Assembly: GCA_017640785.1 (NCBI GenBank)
Contig: JAEPPZ010000011.1
Location: forward strand, 1 to 64,000
Direction of reading: 5' to 3'
DNA length: 64,000 nt
Source of the DNA: Balneola sp.
GTDB taxonomy: Bacteria; Bacteroidota; Rhodothermia; Balneolales; Balneolaceae
The notes under the pieces were generated by a model. That model had not been told where the DNA came from. It did not search any database and was given only the letters and a program-made list of their open reading frames with translations. Every line of letters starts with the position of its first letter. Within the stretch, counting starts at the first letter, position 1. This document shows, one piece after another, positions 54,657 to 63,303 of this stretch. The position numbers and the translations under genes were made by a program.

Positions 54657-54746
54657 CAAAAAAAATTAGAGACTTATATGAAATAATGTACAAGTTAATA
54701 TCTATATTTAAAGTATAGCGTTAAAGAACTAATAAATAAAATTACT

Positions 54747-56579
54747 ATGTGTGGAATTGTCGGGTATATCGGAGATAAAAAAGCTCATGAAGTTATTATA
54801 AATGGTCTTAAAAGATTGGAATATAGAGGGTATGATTCTGCAGGTATAGCTCTTTTCAATGGCTCTCTTGAAATAAAAAAAGGGAAAGGAAAAGTTGCGA
54901 AACTTGAATCTCTGATTGATAGCAGTGACGAAGCCAAAATTGGCATCGGTCATACCAGATGGGCAACACATGGAGAGCCAAATGATATAAATTCGCATCC
55001 ACATACAAGTAGTTCTGAGAAATTAGCGCTTGTCCATAATGGAATAATTGAAAATTATAATTCGCTTAAGAAAGTTTTAGAGTCAAAAGGACATACGTTC
55101 TACTCTCAAACAGATACTGAAGTTTTAGCCAAGCTGATTGAAGATGTCTATTCTAAAAACCAGGGCAACTTCAAAAAAGCGGTACAAATCGCACTTGCTC
55201 AGGTTGAGGGAACGTATGGCGTTGCAATTATACATGCTGATTTTCCCGATCAGTTAATAGTTGCCAGAAAAGGTTCTCCATTATTATTAGGAGTGGGAGA
55301 TGGCGAGATGTTAATCGCTTCTGATGCATCCGCTGTAGCAGAATATACAGATCAGGTTGTTTACCTCGATGATGGTGAAATTGCGGTGATCAAGAAAGAT
55401 GAATATCAGGTTCATAACTTAAATGACGACTCTTTAACTAAAGAAGTTCATGAATTAGCACTTAGTTTAGAAGAAATTGAAAAAGGTGGATATGAATTTT
55501 TTATGCATAAAGAAATCTTTGAACAACCAAAAGCTATTTCAGATTGTTTGAGAGGCCGGCTGGATGTTGAAAGCGGAACTATTACACTTGGCGGTATTAA
55601 AGATGTTCTGGGCAAAATTGCCGATGCTAAACGATTGGTAATTGCTGCTTGTGGAACAAGTTGGCATTCAGGAATTGTGGGTGAATACCTATTTGAATCT
55701 TTGGCTAAAGTATCTGTAGAAGTTGAATATGCTTCTGAGCTTCGGTATAAAGAGTCACTGATTGGTGAAGGAGACGTGATGATTGTAATATCCCAAAGTG
55801 GAGAGACTGCAGATACATTAGCAGCACTGAGACAGGCAAAGGAAAATGGAGCTCTCGTAATTGGAGTAGTTAACGTTGTGGGTTCTTCCATAGCCAGAGA
55901 GACTGATGCGGGAGTATACATCCATGCCGGTCCGGAAATTGGGGTAGCGTCTACAAAAGCTTTTACGGGGCAGGTTACTGTGCTTACATTGATGGCAATA
56001 AAACTTGCTCAGGAGAAGGGGACCATCTCCAAAGAAAAGGCAAATAAGTTAATTAAAGAGTTAAGCGAAATACCAAACAAGGTTCAAAAGATTTTAGATA
56101 AAAGTAGTGAACTGGATGAAGTTTCTAACTTGTTTTCATATGCTCCTAATTTCTTATACCTAGGAAGATCTTTTGGTTTTCCGGTAGCTCTTGAGGGTGC
56201 ACTCAAGCTTAAAGAAATATCTTATATCCATGCCGAAGGTTATCCCGCAGCAGAAATGAAACACGGACCAATTGCTTTAATAGATGAAATGATGCCGGTT
56301 GTTGTAATAGCGGGTACTAATCATACCAATGATAAAATGGTGAGCAATATTGAGGAAGTAAGAGCCAGAAAAGGAAGAATTATATCAATTGTTACAGAAG
56401 GCAATGAAGAAGTGGAAAACTTGTCAGAGTTTAGTTTTTCGGTACCGGAAACAGAAGATGAATTATCACCTTTGTTAACTGTAATCCCATTACAGATTTT
56501 ATCATATAATATAGCTGTAAATAGAGGTTGTGATGTCGATCAGCCAAGAAATCTGGCAAAAAGTGTAACCGTGGAGTAA
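54747..56579 (+). CDS. glmS: Glutamine--fructose-6-phosphate aminotransferase (isomerizing)
   Basis: First step of hexosamine synthesis, making glucosamine-6-phosphate. 610 residues, full length. N-terminal nucleophile Cys (MCGIVGYIGDKKA), glutaminase motifs RLEYRGYDSAGIAL, GHTRWATHGEPNDINSHPH and HNGIIENY. Two SIS domains follow (AACGTSWHSGIVGEYLFE ~297; VISQSGETADTLAALRQAKE ~344; EGYPAAEMKHGPIALID ~500). It ends in the DQPRNLAKSVTVE motif. No glmS ribozyme-like leader is visible in the 87 bases upstream. Divergent from the GlmU-like gene. Confidence 0.98.
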   Translation: MCGIVGYIGDKKAHEVIINGLKRLEYRGYDSAGIALFNGSLEIKKGKGKVAKLESLIDSSDEAKIGIGHTRWATHGEPNDINSHPHTSSSEKLALVHNGIIENYNSLKKVLESKGHTFYSQTDTEVLAKLIEDVYSKNQGNFKKAVQIALAQVEGTYGVAIIHADFPDQLIVARKGSPLLLGVGDGEMLIASDASAVAEYTDQVVYLDDGEIAVIKKDEYQVHNLNDDSLTKEVHELALSLEEIEKGGYEFFMHKEIFEQPKAISDCLRGRLDVESGTITLGGIKDVLGKIADAKRLVIAACGTSWHSGIVGEYLFESLAKVSVEVEYASELRYKESLIGEGDVMIVISQSGETADTLAALRQAKENGALVIGVVNVVGSSIARETDAGVYIHAGPEIGVASTKAFTGQVTVLTLMAIKLAQEKGTISKEKANKLIKELSEIPNKVQKILDKSSELDEVSNLFSYAPNFLYLGRSFGFPVALEGALKLKEISYIHAEGYPAAEMKHGPIALIDEMMPVVVIAGTNHTNDKMVSNIEEVRARKGRIISIVTEGNEEVENLSEFSFSVPETEDELSPLLTVIPLQILSYNIAVNRGCDVDQPRNLAKSVTVE

Positions 56580-56690
56580 TTATTCAATTGTTATATTTTT
56601 GTTGAAAGAAAGAATGTGGATAACTTGTTTTTAATTCAAGAATTTGTTTTTTTCAACCCTCGGAATGTTCATGGTTAGTAAACAAAGAAA

Positions 56691-56765
56691 ATGAAAAACT
56701 GGAAAGCTCTGATTTTCAAAATTACAGTTTTAGTATTAGTTGGAATTGTAATTTTTACGGCTTAA
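56691..56765 (+). CDS. 24-residue predicted membrane peptide
   Basis: The frame MKNWKALIFKITVLVLVGIV plus IFTA begins with basic residues and then forms one hydrophobic helix of ~17 residues. It stands alone in the 243-bp gap between glmS and the Hpt gene. No clear ribosome-binding site (AAACAAAGAAA upstream), which is common in this group. It may be a real small membrane protein or a chance frame; conservation in relatives would decide. Confidence 0.35.
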   Translation: MKNWKALIFKITVLVLVGIVIFTA

Positions 56766-56825
56766 TTGAGAAGTTTGAAAATTGAAAAGACTTATTAAAC
56801 CCTACTTAAATCTGAATTCATTGTG

Positions 56826-57179
56826 ATGAATAGCGAACTGGATTTGTCATATTTAGAAGAGGTTACAGGAGGGAATTCAGAGATGATTGTAGAAATGCTT
56901 CGGCTTTTCGTAAACGATACCCCCGATCAATTATCCAATATAGAAAGGAATGTTAAAGACGGTGACTGGGATGCCGTAAGAGCAGAAGCCCACAAACTAA
57001 AGCCTACTTTCCAATATGTAGGTATGGATGGCACTCACTTACTGGTTGCAGAGGTAGAAACAAAAGCCAGAAACAGAGAAAAAATTGAACGTATACCTGA
57101 ACTCGTTGATTCAATAATACAAAATTTTAACGATGTATTAGGTAGTCTTGAAAGTAAGATAAAAGAACTTAGTTCTTAA
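56826..57179 (+). CDS. Stand-alone Hpt (histidine phosphotransfer) domain protein
   Basis: 117 residues from ATG 56826 (a GTG precedes it). A four-helix Hpt domain with the phospho-acceptor His56 in VRAEAHKLKPTFQYVG. LEEVTGGNSEMIVEMLRLFV opens the domain. In phosphorelays such proteins carry phosphate between receivers. The nearest receivers are the two at 51.4-53.5 kb, one without output domain. Its 3' end overlaps the convergent elaA-like gene by 11 bases. Confidence 0.87.
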   Translation: MNSELDLSYLEEVTGGNSEMIVEMLRLFVNDTPDQLSNIERNVKDGDWDAVRAEAHKLKPTFQYVGMDGTHLLVAEVETKARNREKIERIPELVDSIIQNFNDVLGSLESKIKELSS

Positions 57180-57621
57180 CTTTGTAGATCATTTGCAGAT
57201 GGTCGATCCCGTCAACTAAATAAACATCACTATCTCCAATAAATCCAAGATCAGAGTAATAGTTTTTGAGCTTTGCCTGAGCTTCTATTCTGATATCACT
57301 CTTTGGATAATTTGTTATACAGTAATTGATACTTTTTTCGATTAGTGTTTTTCCTAAACTTTCACCTCTCTTATTTTGCGACACTATAATTCTTCCAATA
57401 GATGTTTCCTCATTGTACTTGGCATCAGGAGCAAAAATTCTTGAATAAGCGACAAGTTCATCATGCTCATAAATAAGAAGGTGAGAAGCGTTTTTATCAT
57501 ATCCATCAATATCAGGATAGATGCAATTTTGCTCTATTATAAATACATCCTGACGTAATTTAAGCAGGTCATATAATTGAACATTAGTTAGTTCGTCAAA
57601 GCTGGAAATAAATTTTTTCAT
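57169..57621 (-). CDS. elaA: GNAT N-acetyltransferase, ElaA family
   Basis: 150 residues. ElaA pattern: ELTNVQLYDLLKLRQDVFIIEQNCIYPDIDGYDKNASHLL (split, ~7-48) and the acetyl-CoA loop IGRIIVSQNKRGESLGKTLIEKSI (~84-106). IRIEAQAKLKNYYSDLGF (~125) completes the fold. Family members acetylate an unknown substrate. A lone minus-strand gene, convergent with the Hpt gene. Confidence 0.87.
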   Translation of the reverse strand: MKKFISSFDELTNVQLYDLLKLRQDVFIIEQNCIYPDIDGYDKNASHLLIYEHDELVAYSRIFAPDAKYNEETSIGRIIVSQNKRGESLGKTLIEKSINYCITNYPKSDIRIEAQAKLKNYYSDLGFIGDSDVYLVDGIDHLQMIYKVKN

Positions 57622-57686
57622 TAATATCTAAACAAAATAAGTAAGCTCGCGTAAGCAAAATTGAATTTTAACCAAACTATACTGTT

Positions 57687-58013
57687 ATGATTTGGGCCTG
57701 GCTTTTAAATAGTGTTGCAGTATTTGCAACCGCAAAAATACTACCCGGAGTTGAAATAAAAAACTTTTGGAGTGCAATTGTTGTAGCTGCTTTGCTGGCT
57801 ATTGTAAATACATTTCTTACACCAATATTACAATTTATCGCATTACCGGTGTCTATTTTGACTCTTGGTTTATTCGCTTTAGTCATTAATACATTAATGA
57901 TAATGTTAGTTGATGCATTAGTTGAAGGGTTTAAGATCAAGAATTTTTGGTGGGCACTTTTATTCGGGATTGTGATGTCCCTCGTAAGTGGAATTCTTTT
58001 CAGAGTATTTTAA
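57687..58013 (+). CDS. Phage holin family-like (YvlD-type) four-helix membrane protein
   Basis: 108 residues with four hydrophobic helices (2-20, 27-48, 54-80, 86-106). Two halves echo one another: FATAKILPGVEIKNFWSAIVVA and LVEGFKIKNFWWALLFGIVM. This is the PF04020 (4-TMS holin superfamily IV/YvlD) pattern. No phage genes are near and most members are chromosomal, so a holin role is doubtful. A bidirectional terminator follows. Confidence 0.85.
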   Translation: MIWAWLLNSVAVFATAKILPGVEIKNFWSAIVVAALLAIVNTFLTPILQFIALPVSILTLGLFALVINTLMIMLVDALVEGFKIKNFWWALLFGIVMSLVSGILFRVF

Positions 58014-58015
58014 AT

Positions 58016-58046
58016 AAAAAAAGGCAGAATAACTTCTGCCTTTTTC
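58016..58046. terminator. Bidirectional terminator
   Basis: AAAAAAGGCAGAA-TAAC-TTCTGCCTTTTT has a stem of 8 bp plus A/T runs on both sides. It serves the holin-like gene (plus) and the isocitrate dehydrogenase-type gene (minus). Confidence 0.88.
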
Positions 58047-58067
58047 TATACTAGATCTATTTAAAAA

Positions 58068-59069
58068 TCAAAGGTTACTGCAAACGGCTTCAGTAAATGA
58101 ATCAGTAGTTCCTTTACCTCCAATATCCATAGTACATTTAACTTTTTTCTCTACTAAAGTTTTGTAAATGGCTTTTCGGATATTTTCAGCAATTGGCTTC
58201 TCATCAAGATGTTCCAGCATCATTAGCGATGAGAAAAGTAAAGCAATAGGATTAGCTTTATTTTGACCTGCAATGTCAGGAGCAGATCCGTGAACAGCTT
58301 CAAACATGGCTGCGTCGTCTCCGATATTGGCAGAACCGGTTACTCCAAGTCCTCCAACTAATCCTGAAGCTAAATCGGATAGAATGTCCCCGAATAGGTT
58401 TGTGGTTACAACAACATCAAACTGTTCAGGTCTCATAACCATTTGCATGGCCATATTGTCTACGATCAAATCCTGAAATTCGATATCAGGAAAATCCTTT
58501 GCTACTGAACGTCCTACTTCTAAAAATAAACCGGTAGTCAGTTTCAAAATATTCGCTTTGTGGACAAGAGTAACCTTTTCCATTTCTTTAGTACGAGCGT
58601 ATTCAAAAGCGGCAGTAATAATTTTTCTACTGGCTTCTTCTGTTACTACAGCGATACTTTCGGCATGTTTGTTTTCATCGATCCAATGCTCTTTACCGAT
58701 ATACAAACCCTGAGTGTTTTCCCTGAATATCACCATATCCACTGACTTGAACTGAGTATCAACATTTGGGAGAGTGATCGCAGGACGAATATTACTGAAG
58801 AGGTTGAACTTTTGTCTTAATGCTACATTAATAGATCTGAACCCGGTACCAACAGGAGTTGTAAGAGGTCCTTTTAGAGCTATTCTGTGTTCTTCGATAG
58901 CAGCAACGGTTTCATCAGGTAAAGGATTACCTAGTTTGCGATATGCTCCTAATCCGGCCTCACATTCGATCCAATTAATAGGAGCGCCTGCAGTTTCTAA
59001 AATTGTTTTTACGGCAGCTGTGATTTCAATGCCAATTCCGTCACCCGGAATAAGTACAACGTTCTTCAT
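58068..59069 (-). CDS. NAD-type isocitrate/isopropylmalate dehydrogenase family protein (probable isocitrate dehydrogenase)
   Basis: 333 residues. Oxidative decarboxylase of the beta-hydroxyacid family: VLIPGDGIGIEITAAV (~5), KGPLTTPVGTGFRSINVALRQKFNLFSNIRP (split, ~66-95), FRENTQGLYIGKEH (~112), LVHKANILKLTTGLF (~164) and VTTNLFGDILSDLASGLVGG (~218). EAVHGSAPDIAGQNKANPIALLFSSLMML (~260) closes the substrate site. The short length and RENTxGLYIG motif fit NAD-dependent isocitrate dehydrogenase; a 3-isopropylmalate or homoisocitrate role is less likely. A lone gene with no leu neighbours. Confidence 0.85.
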   Translation of the reverse strand: MKNVVLIPGDGIGIEITAAVKTILETAGAPINWIECEAGLGAYRKLGNPLPDETVAAIEEHRIALKGPLTTPVGTGFRSINVALRQKFNLFSNIRPAITLPNVDTQFKSVDMVIFRENTQGLYIGKEHWIDENKHAESIAVVTEEASRKIITAAFEYARTKEMEKVTLVHKANILKLTTGLFLEVGRSVAKDFPDIEFQDLIVDNMAMQMVMRPEQFDVVVTTNLFGDILSDLASGLVGGLGVTGSANIGDDAAMFEAVHGSAPDIAGQNKANPIALLFSSLMMLEHLDEKPIAENIRKAIYKTLVEKKVKCTMDIGGKGTTDSFTEAVCSNL

Positions 59070-59157
59070 GAAGAGATTTTAGATATTCAATGTTCTTTTG
59101 TTAAGCAACAAAGATAAGGACTAAAAACGTTCTTTGTGATATATTCTCAAAAAGAAT

Positions 59158-60306
59158 CTAAATGGAATAGGTGACTCTGTATATTTTGCCGGAATCATCA
59201 TCAGAGATGAGTAAAGAACCATCGTCTAACTGAAGGATGGAAACAGGACGACCTTTTATGTCTTCCTCTCCGGCCAACCAGCCTGTAATGAATGGTTTAT
59301 ACTCTGTAGGATTGCCTTCATCATCAAAAATAACCTGAGAAATTTGATATCCGACTTTTGAACTGCGATTCCAACTACCATGTTCTGCAATAAGTGCTCT
59401 GTTTTTATAGCTGGTTGGAAACATATTTCCTGTATAAAAGATCACACCAAGTGGAGCAACATGTGCACCTAGTTCTTGAACAGGTGTTTTAAAACGGTCA
59501 GCCATAGGTTTTCCATCTTCTCCAAATTTCGGGTCCCATACATCATTGCCGTGTAAGTAGGGATAGCCAAAATGCTGATCTTCCCCTGTAATTTCATTTA
59601 GCTCACAAGGAGGGATATCATCACCAAGCCAGTCTCTGCCGTTATCCGTAAACCAGATATTTCCTGTTTCAGGATGCCATGTAAAGCCTACCGTATTTCT
59701 AATTCCCTTAGCCACAATTTCATGTTCAGAACCATCTGCATTCATTTTGGTAAGAGTTGCAAATAGCGGATTATCTTCTTCATGATTACAAATATTACAG
59801 GGCGCTCCAATTGGCACATAAAGCTTATCATCAGGGCCAAAAGCGATGTATTTCCATCCATGATGCCCTTCAGTTGGCAATTCATCGGTTACTAAAACCG
59901 GTTCAGGTGAATCAGCATAATTTTGGTCAATATTGTCGAAACGCCAGATTTTACTTACTTCAGCAACAAAAAGAGCTCCATCTTTATATGCCACTCCATT
60001 TGGTAATCGCAATCCCTCAATGATCGTGTAGACAGAATCGGCCAGAAAGTCATTGTTGTTATCCACAACAGCGTATACTTTTCCCTCACGACGTGAACCC
60101 ACATAAAGTACACCCGAATCACTCATTGCCATTTGTCGGGCATTAGTAACACCTTCAGCAAATATGGAGATCTCAAATCCTGCGGGAGCTTCCAGATATC
60201 CCAAAGAAATAGAAGATGGACCGCTTTTTTCAGGTATCAGGTCTTTAGATTCTTTCGAAGAGCAGCTGATTAATAGTGAAGCAAGAACAAAAAGTAGAAC
60301 GCGCAT
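59158..60306 (-). CDS. Exported sorbosone dehydrogenase-like (PQQ-type beta-propeller) lipoprotein
   Basis: 382 residues with a lipoprotein signal (MRVLLFVLASLLISCSS, Cys15). The rest is a six-bladed propeller of the L-sorbosone/glucose dehydrogenase group: PAGFEISIFAEGVTNARQMAMS (split), LRLPNGVAYKDGALFVAE, EGHHGWKYIAFGPDDKLYVPIGAP (split) and GIRNTVGFTWHPETGNIWFTDNGRDWLGDD (split, ~205-235). Residues typical of PQQ binding (His, Arg, Asp) are present, but activity and sugar substrate are unknown. 60 bp downstream of the SDR gene on the same strand. Confidence 0.85.
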   Translation of the reverse strand: MRVLLFVLASLLISCSSKESKDLIPEKSGPSSISLGYLEAPAGFEISIFAEGVTNARQMAMSDSGVLYVGSRREGKVYAVVDNNNDFLADSVYTIIEGLRLPNGVAYKDGALFVAEVSKIWRFDNIDQNYADSPEPVLVTDELPTEGHHGWKYIAFGPDDKLYVPIGAPCNICNHEEDNPLFATLTKMNADGSEHEIVAKGIRNTVGFTWHPETGNIWFTDNGRDWLGDDIPPCELNEITGEDQHFGYPYLHGNDVWDPKFGEDGKPMADRFKTPVQELGAHVAPLGVIFYTGNMFPTSYKNRALIAEHGSWNRSSKVGYQISQVIFDDEGNPTEYKPFITGWLAGEEDIKGRPVSILQLDDGSLLISDDDSGKIYRVTYSI

Positions 60307-60366
60307 AATGGAGTATTGTTAGTTTCTCAGAATCTAAACAAAAATTCCATTTTGATAAGTAAAACT

Positions 60367-61086
60367 TTAGATGCGATCCCAAATAAATTGTGGGATAAGC
60401 CGTGCCAGCCATGCAACCAGCATCCATCTTTTCGTGATGTAAACAATATTTCTCTTTTTATCGAGTCCTTTAACCATTTGCTTAACGGCTTTATCGGTTT
60501 CGGCTACCCAAAACATACGTGGTACATTTTCTGTCATTTCAGATTTTACAAATCCGGGCTTTATATCAGTTACAGTAATGTCAGCAGGTAAGCGTTTCGC
60601 TTTTTGACGAAACCCGGTCATATAATTAGATACAAAATGTTTTGAAGCCGTATAGACAGCAGCTTTGTATGAAGCAAGGTGTGAGGCGATTGATGACATT
60701 CCAACAATATGTCCGTGTCCTTGTCTTCGGAAGAAATCAAACGCAAAATGAAGTCCGTGTGAGAAAGCAAGTACATTAACTTCAATAGTAAGCTTGTCTG
60801 CTTTCCACGGGGACATAATTTTATCTACTCCCACTCCGGCATTCAGGATCATCATATCCATTCCACCCATTTCATCAATAAGATCCCGATAAACATTTTC
60901 AGCTTTTTCAAGATCGGTGACATCTAATGTCCTGATGAAAGCATTCTCACCAATCTCTTTTTGGATCGATTCAAGTTTCTCAGTTCTACGACCCATCAAA
61001 CCAACTTTGTTACCTGCTTCTGCGAGTTGAAGTGCGAGTTCACGACCAATTCCGGAAGTAGCACCTGTAATAAGTATATTTTTCAT
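60367..61086 (-). CDS. Short-chain dehydrogenase/reductase
   Basis: 239 residues, classical SDR. The NAD(P) motif ITGATSGIGRELALQLAEAG starts at 6. GLMGRRTEKL (Arg, suggesting NADP) and MILNAGVG (~79) follow. GMSSIASHLASYKAAVYTASKHF (split, ~132-155) holds the Ser-Tyr-Lys triad. A basic, hydrophobic C-terminus (VAWLARLIPQFIWDRI) may touch the membrane. Its start overlaps the TolC-like stop (ATGA), which ties it to that operon. Substrate unknown. Confidence 0.92.
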   Translation of the reverse strand: MKNILITGATSGIGRELALQLAEAGNKVGLMGRRTEKLESIQKEIGENAFIRTLDVTDLEKAENVYRDLIDEMGGMDMMILNAGVGVDKIMSPWKADKLTIEVNVLAFSHGLHFAFDFFRRQGHGHIVGMSSIASHLASYKAAVYTASKHFVSNYMTGFRQKAKRLPADITVTDIKPGFVKSEMTENVPRMFWVAETDKAVKQMVKGLDKKRNIVYITKRWMLVAWLARLIPQFIWDRI

Positions 61087-62315
61087 TCGAATGTTTCCAG
61101 ACTTTCGGAGAGATAATTTGTAAGCGGAAGTTGTGTAAGTACATTAAATGTGCTCAAAAACTCAATATATTGTTCAACCACACGTCTGTATGATTTAAGC
61201 TCTAATTCCTTCAATTTTAGTATTCCTTCTTCGAGTTCAAGAATAATAAGCGGATTATTATCCTTGATTTGACTAAGGTTTTTCTTTAGGGTGTTCAGAT
61301 CTAATGTGTTTATTCGATCGGTGAGAATTTCATGTTGACTTATCAAGCTTTTCAGGTATTCATATTCAGTAATTCTTTTTACTGAATCCTGAAATTGTTC
61401 AGCGGCAAGTTCACTGGTTAGTTCAATTTCGTCCAGCTTTCGCTCAGCTATCTGATTTTTGTTAGATTTGAAGATCGGAATACTTATACCAAACGCGATA
61501 CCGAAATCAGAGTCCCTGTTTTTTTCGGGATAGTATTCAGTTTGGAAATAGCCAACATTAAAATCGGCTTTCTCTAATTTTACTTCACTTTTTGCTACTT
61601 CAATTCGCTGAGAAATAAGATCCAGCTCTAAAGAGGAGAAAGAATTTAAAGCTACTTCGTCAGAAACATTTTCAATTGCAGATACAGAAATCAACACCTC
61701 ATTTTCCCACTCAAAATCCGGTTGTTGAAGTAAAGATGTAATCTCTTTTTTTATTTGTGAAAGTGAAACATTGAGGTCATCTTGATTTGTAATAGCATCC
61801 ACTTGATCCATTTTAGCCTCTACGAAATCCTTAGCGTCAAAAAGAGAACTTTCCATATTTGTACTAAGAATGTTTACCCTTTTTTGAACTAAAGAGTATT
61901 TCTGTTCTTCAATATCCTTTAACTGACTATCAAGCAGATATTCAGCGGCAAGTTCATATCTGATTTCCAGGTTTTCCTGATATTGGATCTGCTTACGGAT
62001 GGACAATTCCTTTTTTGCAGCATTAAAAAGAGCTTTATTGCGGCGTATTTTCCACGGGTTTCCGGGTCTGAACCTAAGAGCATACTGTTGATCCTCTAAA
62101 GTAAATTCGTCGTTGCTGTATCGAAATTCCAGATCTTCTACAACGGGCAGGCGGTAATTTCGTGGAGAAATAAAATCAATAGATGCGTCGTACCCTTGCG
62201 TATTAATATCTTCAAAGGCTGTTAGTAAAAAATCGGATACTGTAGTTTGGCCAAAAACCGTATTCCATCCTGAGAAAAGAAAAACTAAAATAAAAAATGT
62301 AATACGTTTTGCCAT
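61083..62315 (-). CDS. TolC-like outer membrane channel protein
   Basis: 410 residues. Signal peptide ~1-22 (WNTVFGQ). Long alpha-helical stretches with heptads (KALFNAAKKELSIRKQIQYQ, KRVNILSTNMESSLFDAKDFVEAK) are repeated in two halves. Beta segments with aromatic residues such as DFGIAFGISIPIFKSNKN (~270) match the second barrel repeat of TolC proteins. Sequence similarity to classical TolC is weak, so the call rests on the helical/barrel pattern and on the HlyD gene directly upstream (1-base overlap). Confidence 0.75.
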   Translation of the reverse strand: MAKRITFFILVFLFSGWNTVFGQTTVSDFLLTAFEDINTQGYDASIDFISPRNYRLPVVEDLEFRYSNDEFTLEDQQYALRFRPGNPWKIRRNKALFNAAKKELSIRKQIQYQENLEIRYELAAEYLLDSQLKDIEEQKYSLVQKRVNILSTNMESSLFDAKDFVEAKMDQVDAITNQDDLNVSLSQIKKEITSLLQQPDFEWENEVLISVSAIENVSDEVALNSFSSLELDLISQRIEVAKSEVKLEKADFNVGYFQTEYYPEKNRDSDFGIAFGISIPIFKSNKNQIAERKLDEIELTSELAAEQFQDSVKRITEYEYLKSLISQHEILTDRINTLDLNTLKKNLSQIKDNNPLIILELEEGILKLKELELKSYRRVVEQYIEFLSTFNVLTQLPLTNYLSESLETFE

Positions 62316-63295
62316 TACTTAACGATGATCTGCTCACCCACTACAAGTGGGTTATCCTCAGGAATTTCAATAAAGATCTCCAGCCCGAAAGTAGTAAGAG
62401 AATTATCCTTTTCCATAATTTGTGGAAGTTCCACAACCGCACCAAATCCGATGATCTTTCCCTGAATTTGCAGGTTGGGCTGTTCCAGAGATTTCACCGT
62501 AACAATTTCGCCCAGTTCTCTGTCTCGTTCTTTTTTACCAACTAAGTACCCAACAACTGATGTTGGATGTTTAGGGTTTATAGAAACCAGCGATGTAAAA
62601 GCTTCTACTTCTTCTCCTTCTTTAACGTATACATTTTCAATAACGCCGGAAAAAGTAGCGAATTTATTGAGTCGTCTTTCTTCACGAAGTTTCCACTCCA
62701 GTTCCTCATTTGCCAGTTCAATTTTAGACTGAATTTGAGACTGATCGAATTCGTCTTCCTGCTTAAGATCCAGAATTCGAATATCTAAACCCTGAAGTTC
62801 CAGATTTCCCTTTTCCCGTATAGACTTGATCTGAAGTTTAAGAGCGGTTAAAGAATCAGTGGGAATATCTTTAGAGATGGTTTGTGTAAGCTTGTTGTTA
62901 AGATCAATTTCATTTTGAATAAGTCTTATATCATTTTCAATTTCGCCTTTGAGGATAGATTTTTCAGACTCTAAAAGCTTTATTTTTGAATCAAGTAAGG
63001 CTTTTTTTTCTCTTTTTTCTGATTTGAAGAGCTCAATTTCTTTTCTGAGTTTCTGGATATCCAGATTTAATTGCGGGCTTTCTACTTCAATGAGTTTGTC
63101 ACCTTTTTGGACTTCCTGCCCGGGGACTACTAAAAGGTTATTTATGATGCCTGATTTCTCTGCATTGATCTTATATGCTTTGGCATAAGTTACTCCAAGA
63201 AAAGAGCTGCTTCCTTTGAAGTAAAAGGAATTGACAGTCATAAGCGTTACAAACGCCAGAAAAATGAAAACATAAAAGGAGTTTACTCTAGACAT
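62315..63295 (-). CDS. HlyD-family periplasmic adaptor
   Basis: 326 residues. One N-terminal membrane helix (~8-27). A split biotinyl-lipoyl domain with INAEKSGIINNLLVVPGQEVQKGDKLIEVE (split, ~42-71) and ATFSGVIENVYVKEGEEVEAFTSLVSI (split, ~213-240). Between them lies a long coiled-coil hairpin (~75-205). A beta-barrel domain (VVGYLVGKKERDRELGEIVTVKS) ends in LVVGEQIIVK. It bridges inner- and outer-membrane parts of an exporter. It overlaps the TolC-like gene by one base and begins 8 bases after the DUF4956 stop. No ABC, RND or MFS pump is encoded within the window next to it. Confidence 0.88.
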   Translation of the reverse strand: MSRVNSFYVFIFLAFVTLMTVNSFYFKGSSSFLGVTYAKAYKINAEKSGIINNLLVVPGQEVQKGDKLIEVESPQLNLDIQKLRKEIELFKSEKREKKALLDSKIKLLESEKSILKGEIENDIRLIQNEIDLNNKLTQTISKDIPTDSLTALKLQIKSIREKGNLELQGLDIRILDLKQEDEFDQSQIQSKIELANEELEWKLREERRLNKFATFSGVIENVYVKEGEEVEAFTSLVSINPKHPTSVVGYLVGKKERDRELGEIVTVKSLEQPNLQIQGKIIGFGAVVELPQIMEKDNSLTTFGLEIFIEIPEDNPLVVGEQIIVK

Positions 63296-63303
63296 AATTA
63301 CCT

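Noticed and set aside
54660-54746. glmS ribozyme upstream of glmS
   Set aside because: The spacer is only ~87 bases, AT-rich, and lacks the core conserved sequence. The ribozyme is mainly known from Gram-positive bacteria.
57687-58013. Prophage remnant suspected from the holin-like name
   Set aside because: No integrase, lysin or structural genes nearby. The YvlD-type family is common in bacterial chromosomes.
58068-59069. leuB (3-isopropylmalate dehydrogenase)
   Set aside because: The RENTxGLYIG motif, length and absence of leu neighbours fit an isocitrate dehydrogenase-type enzyme better.
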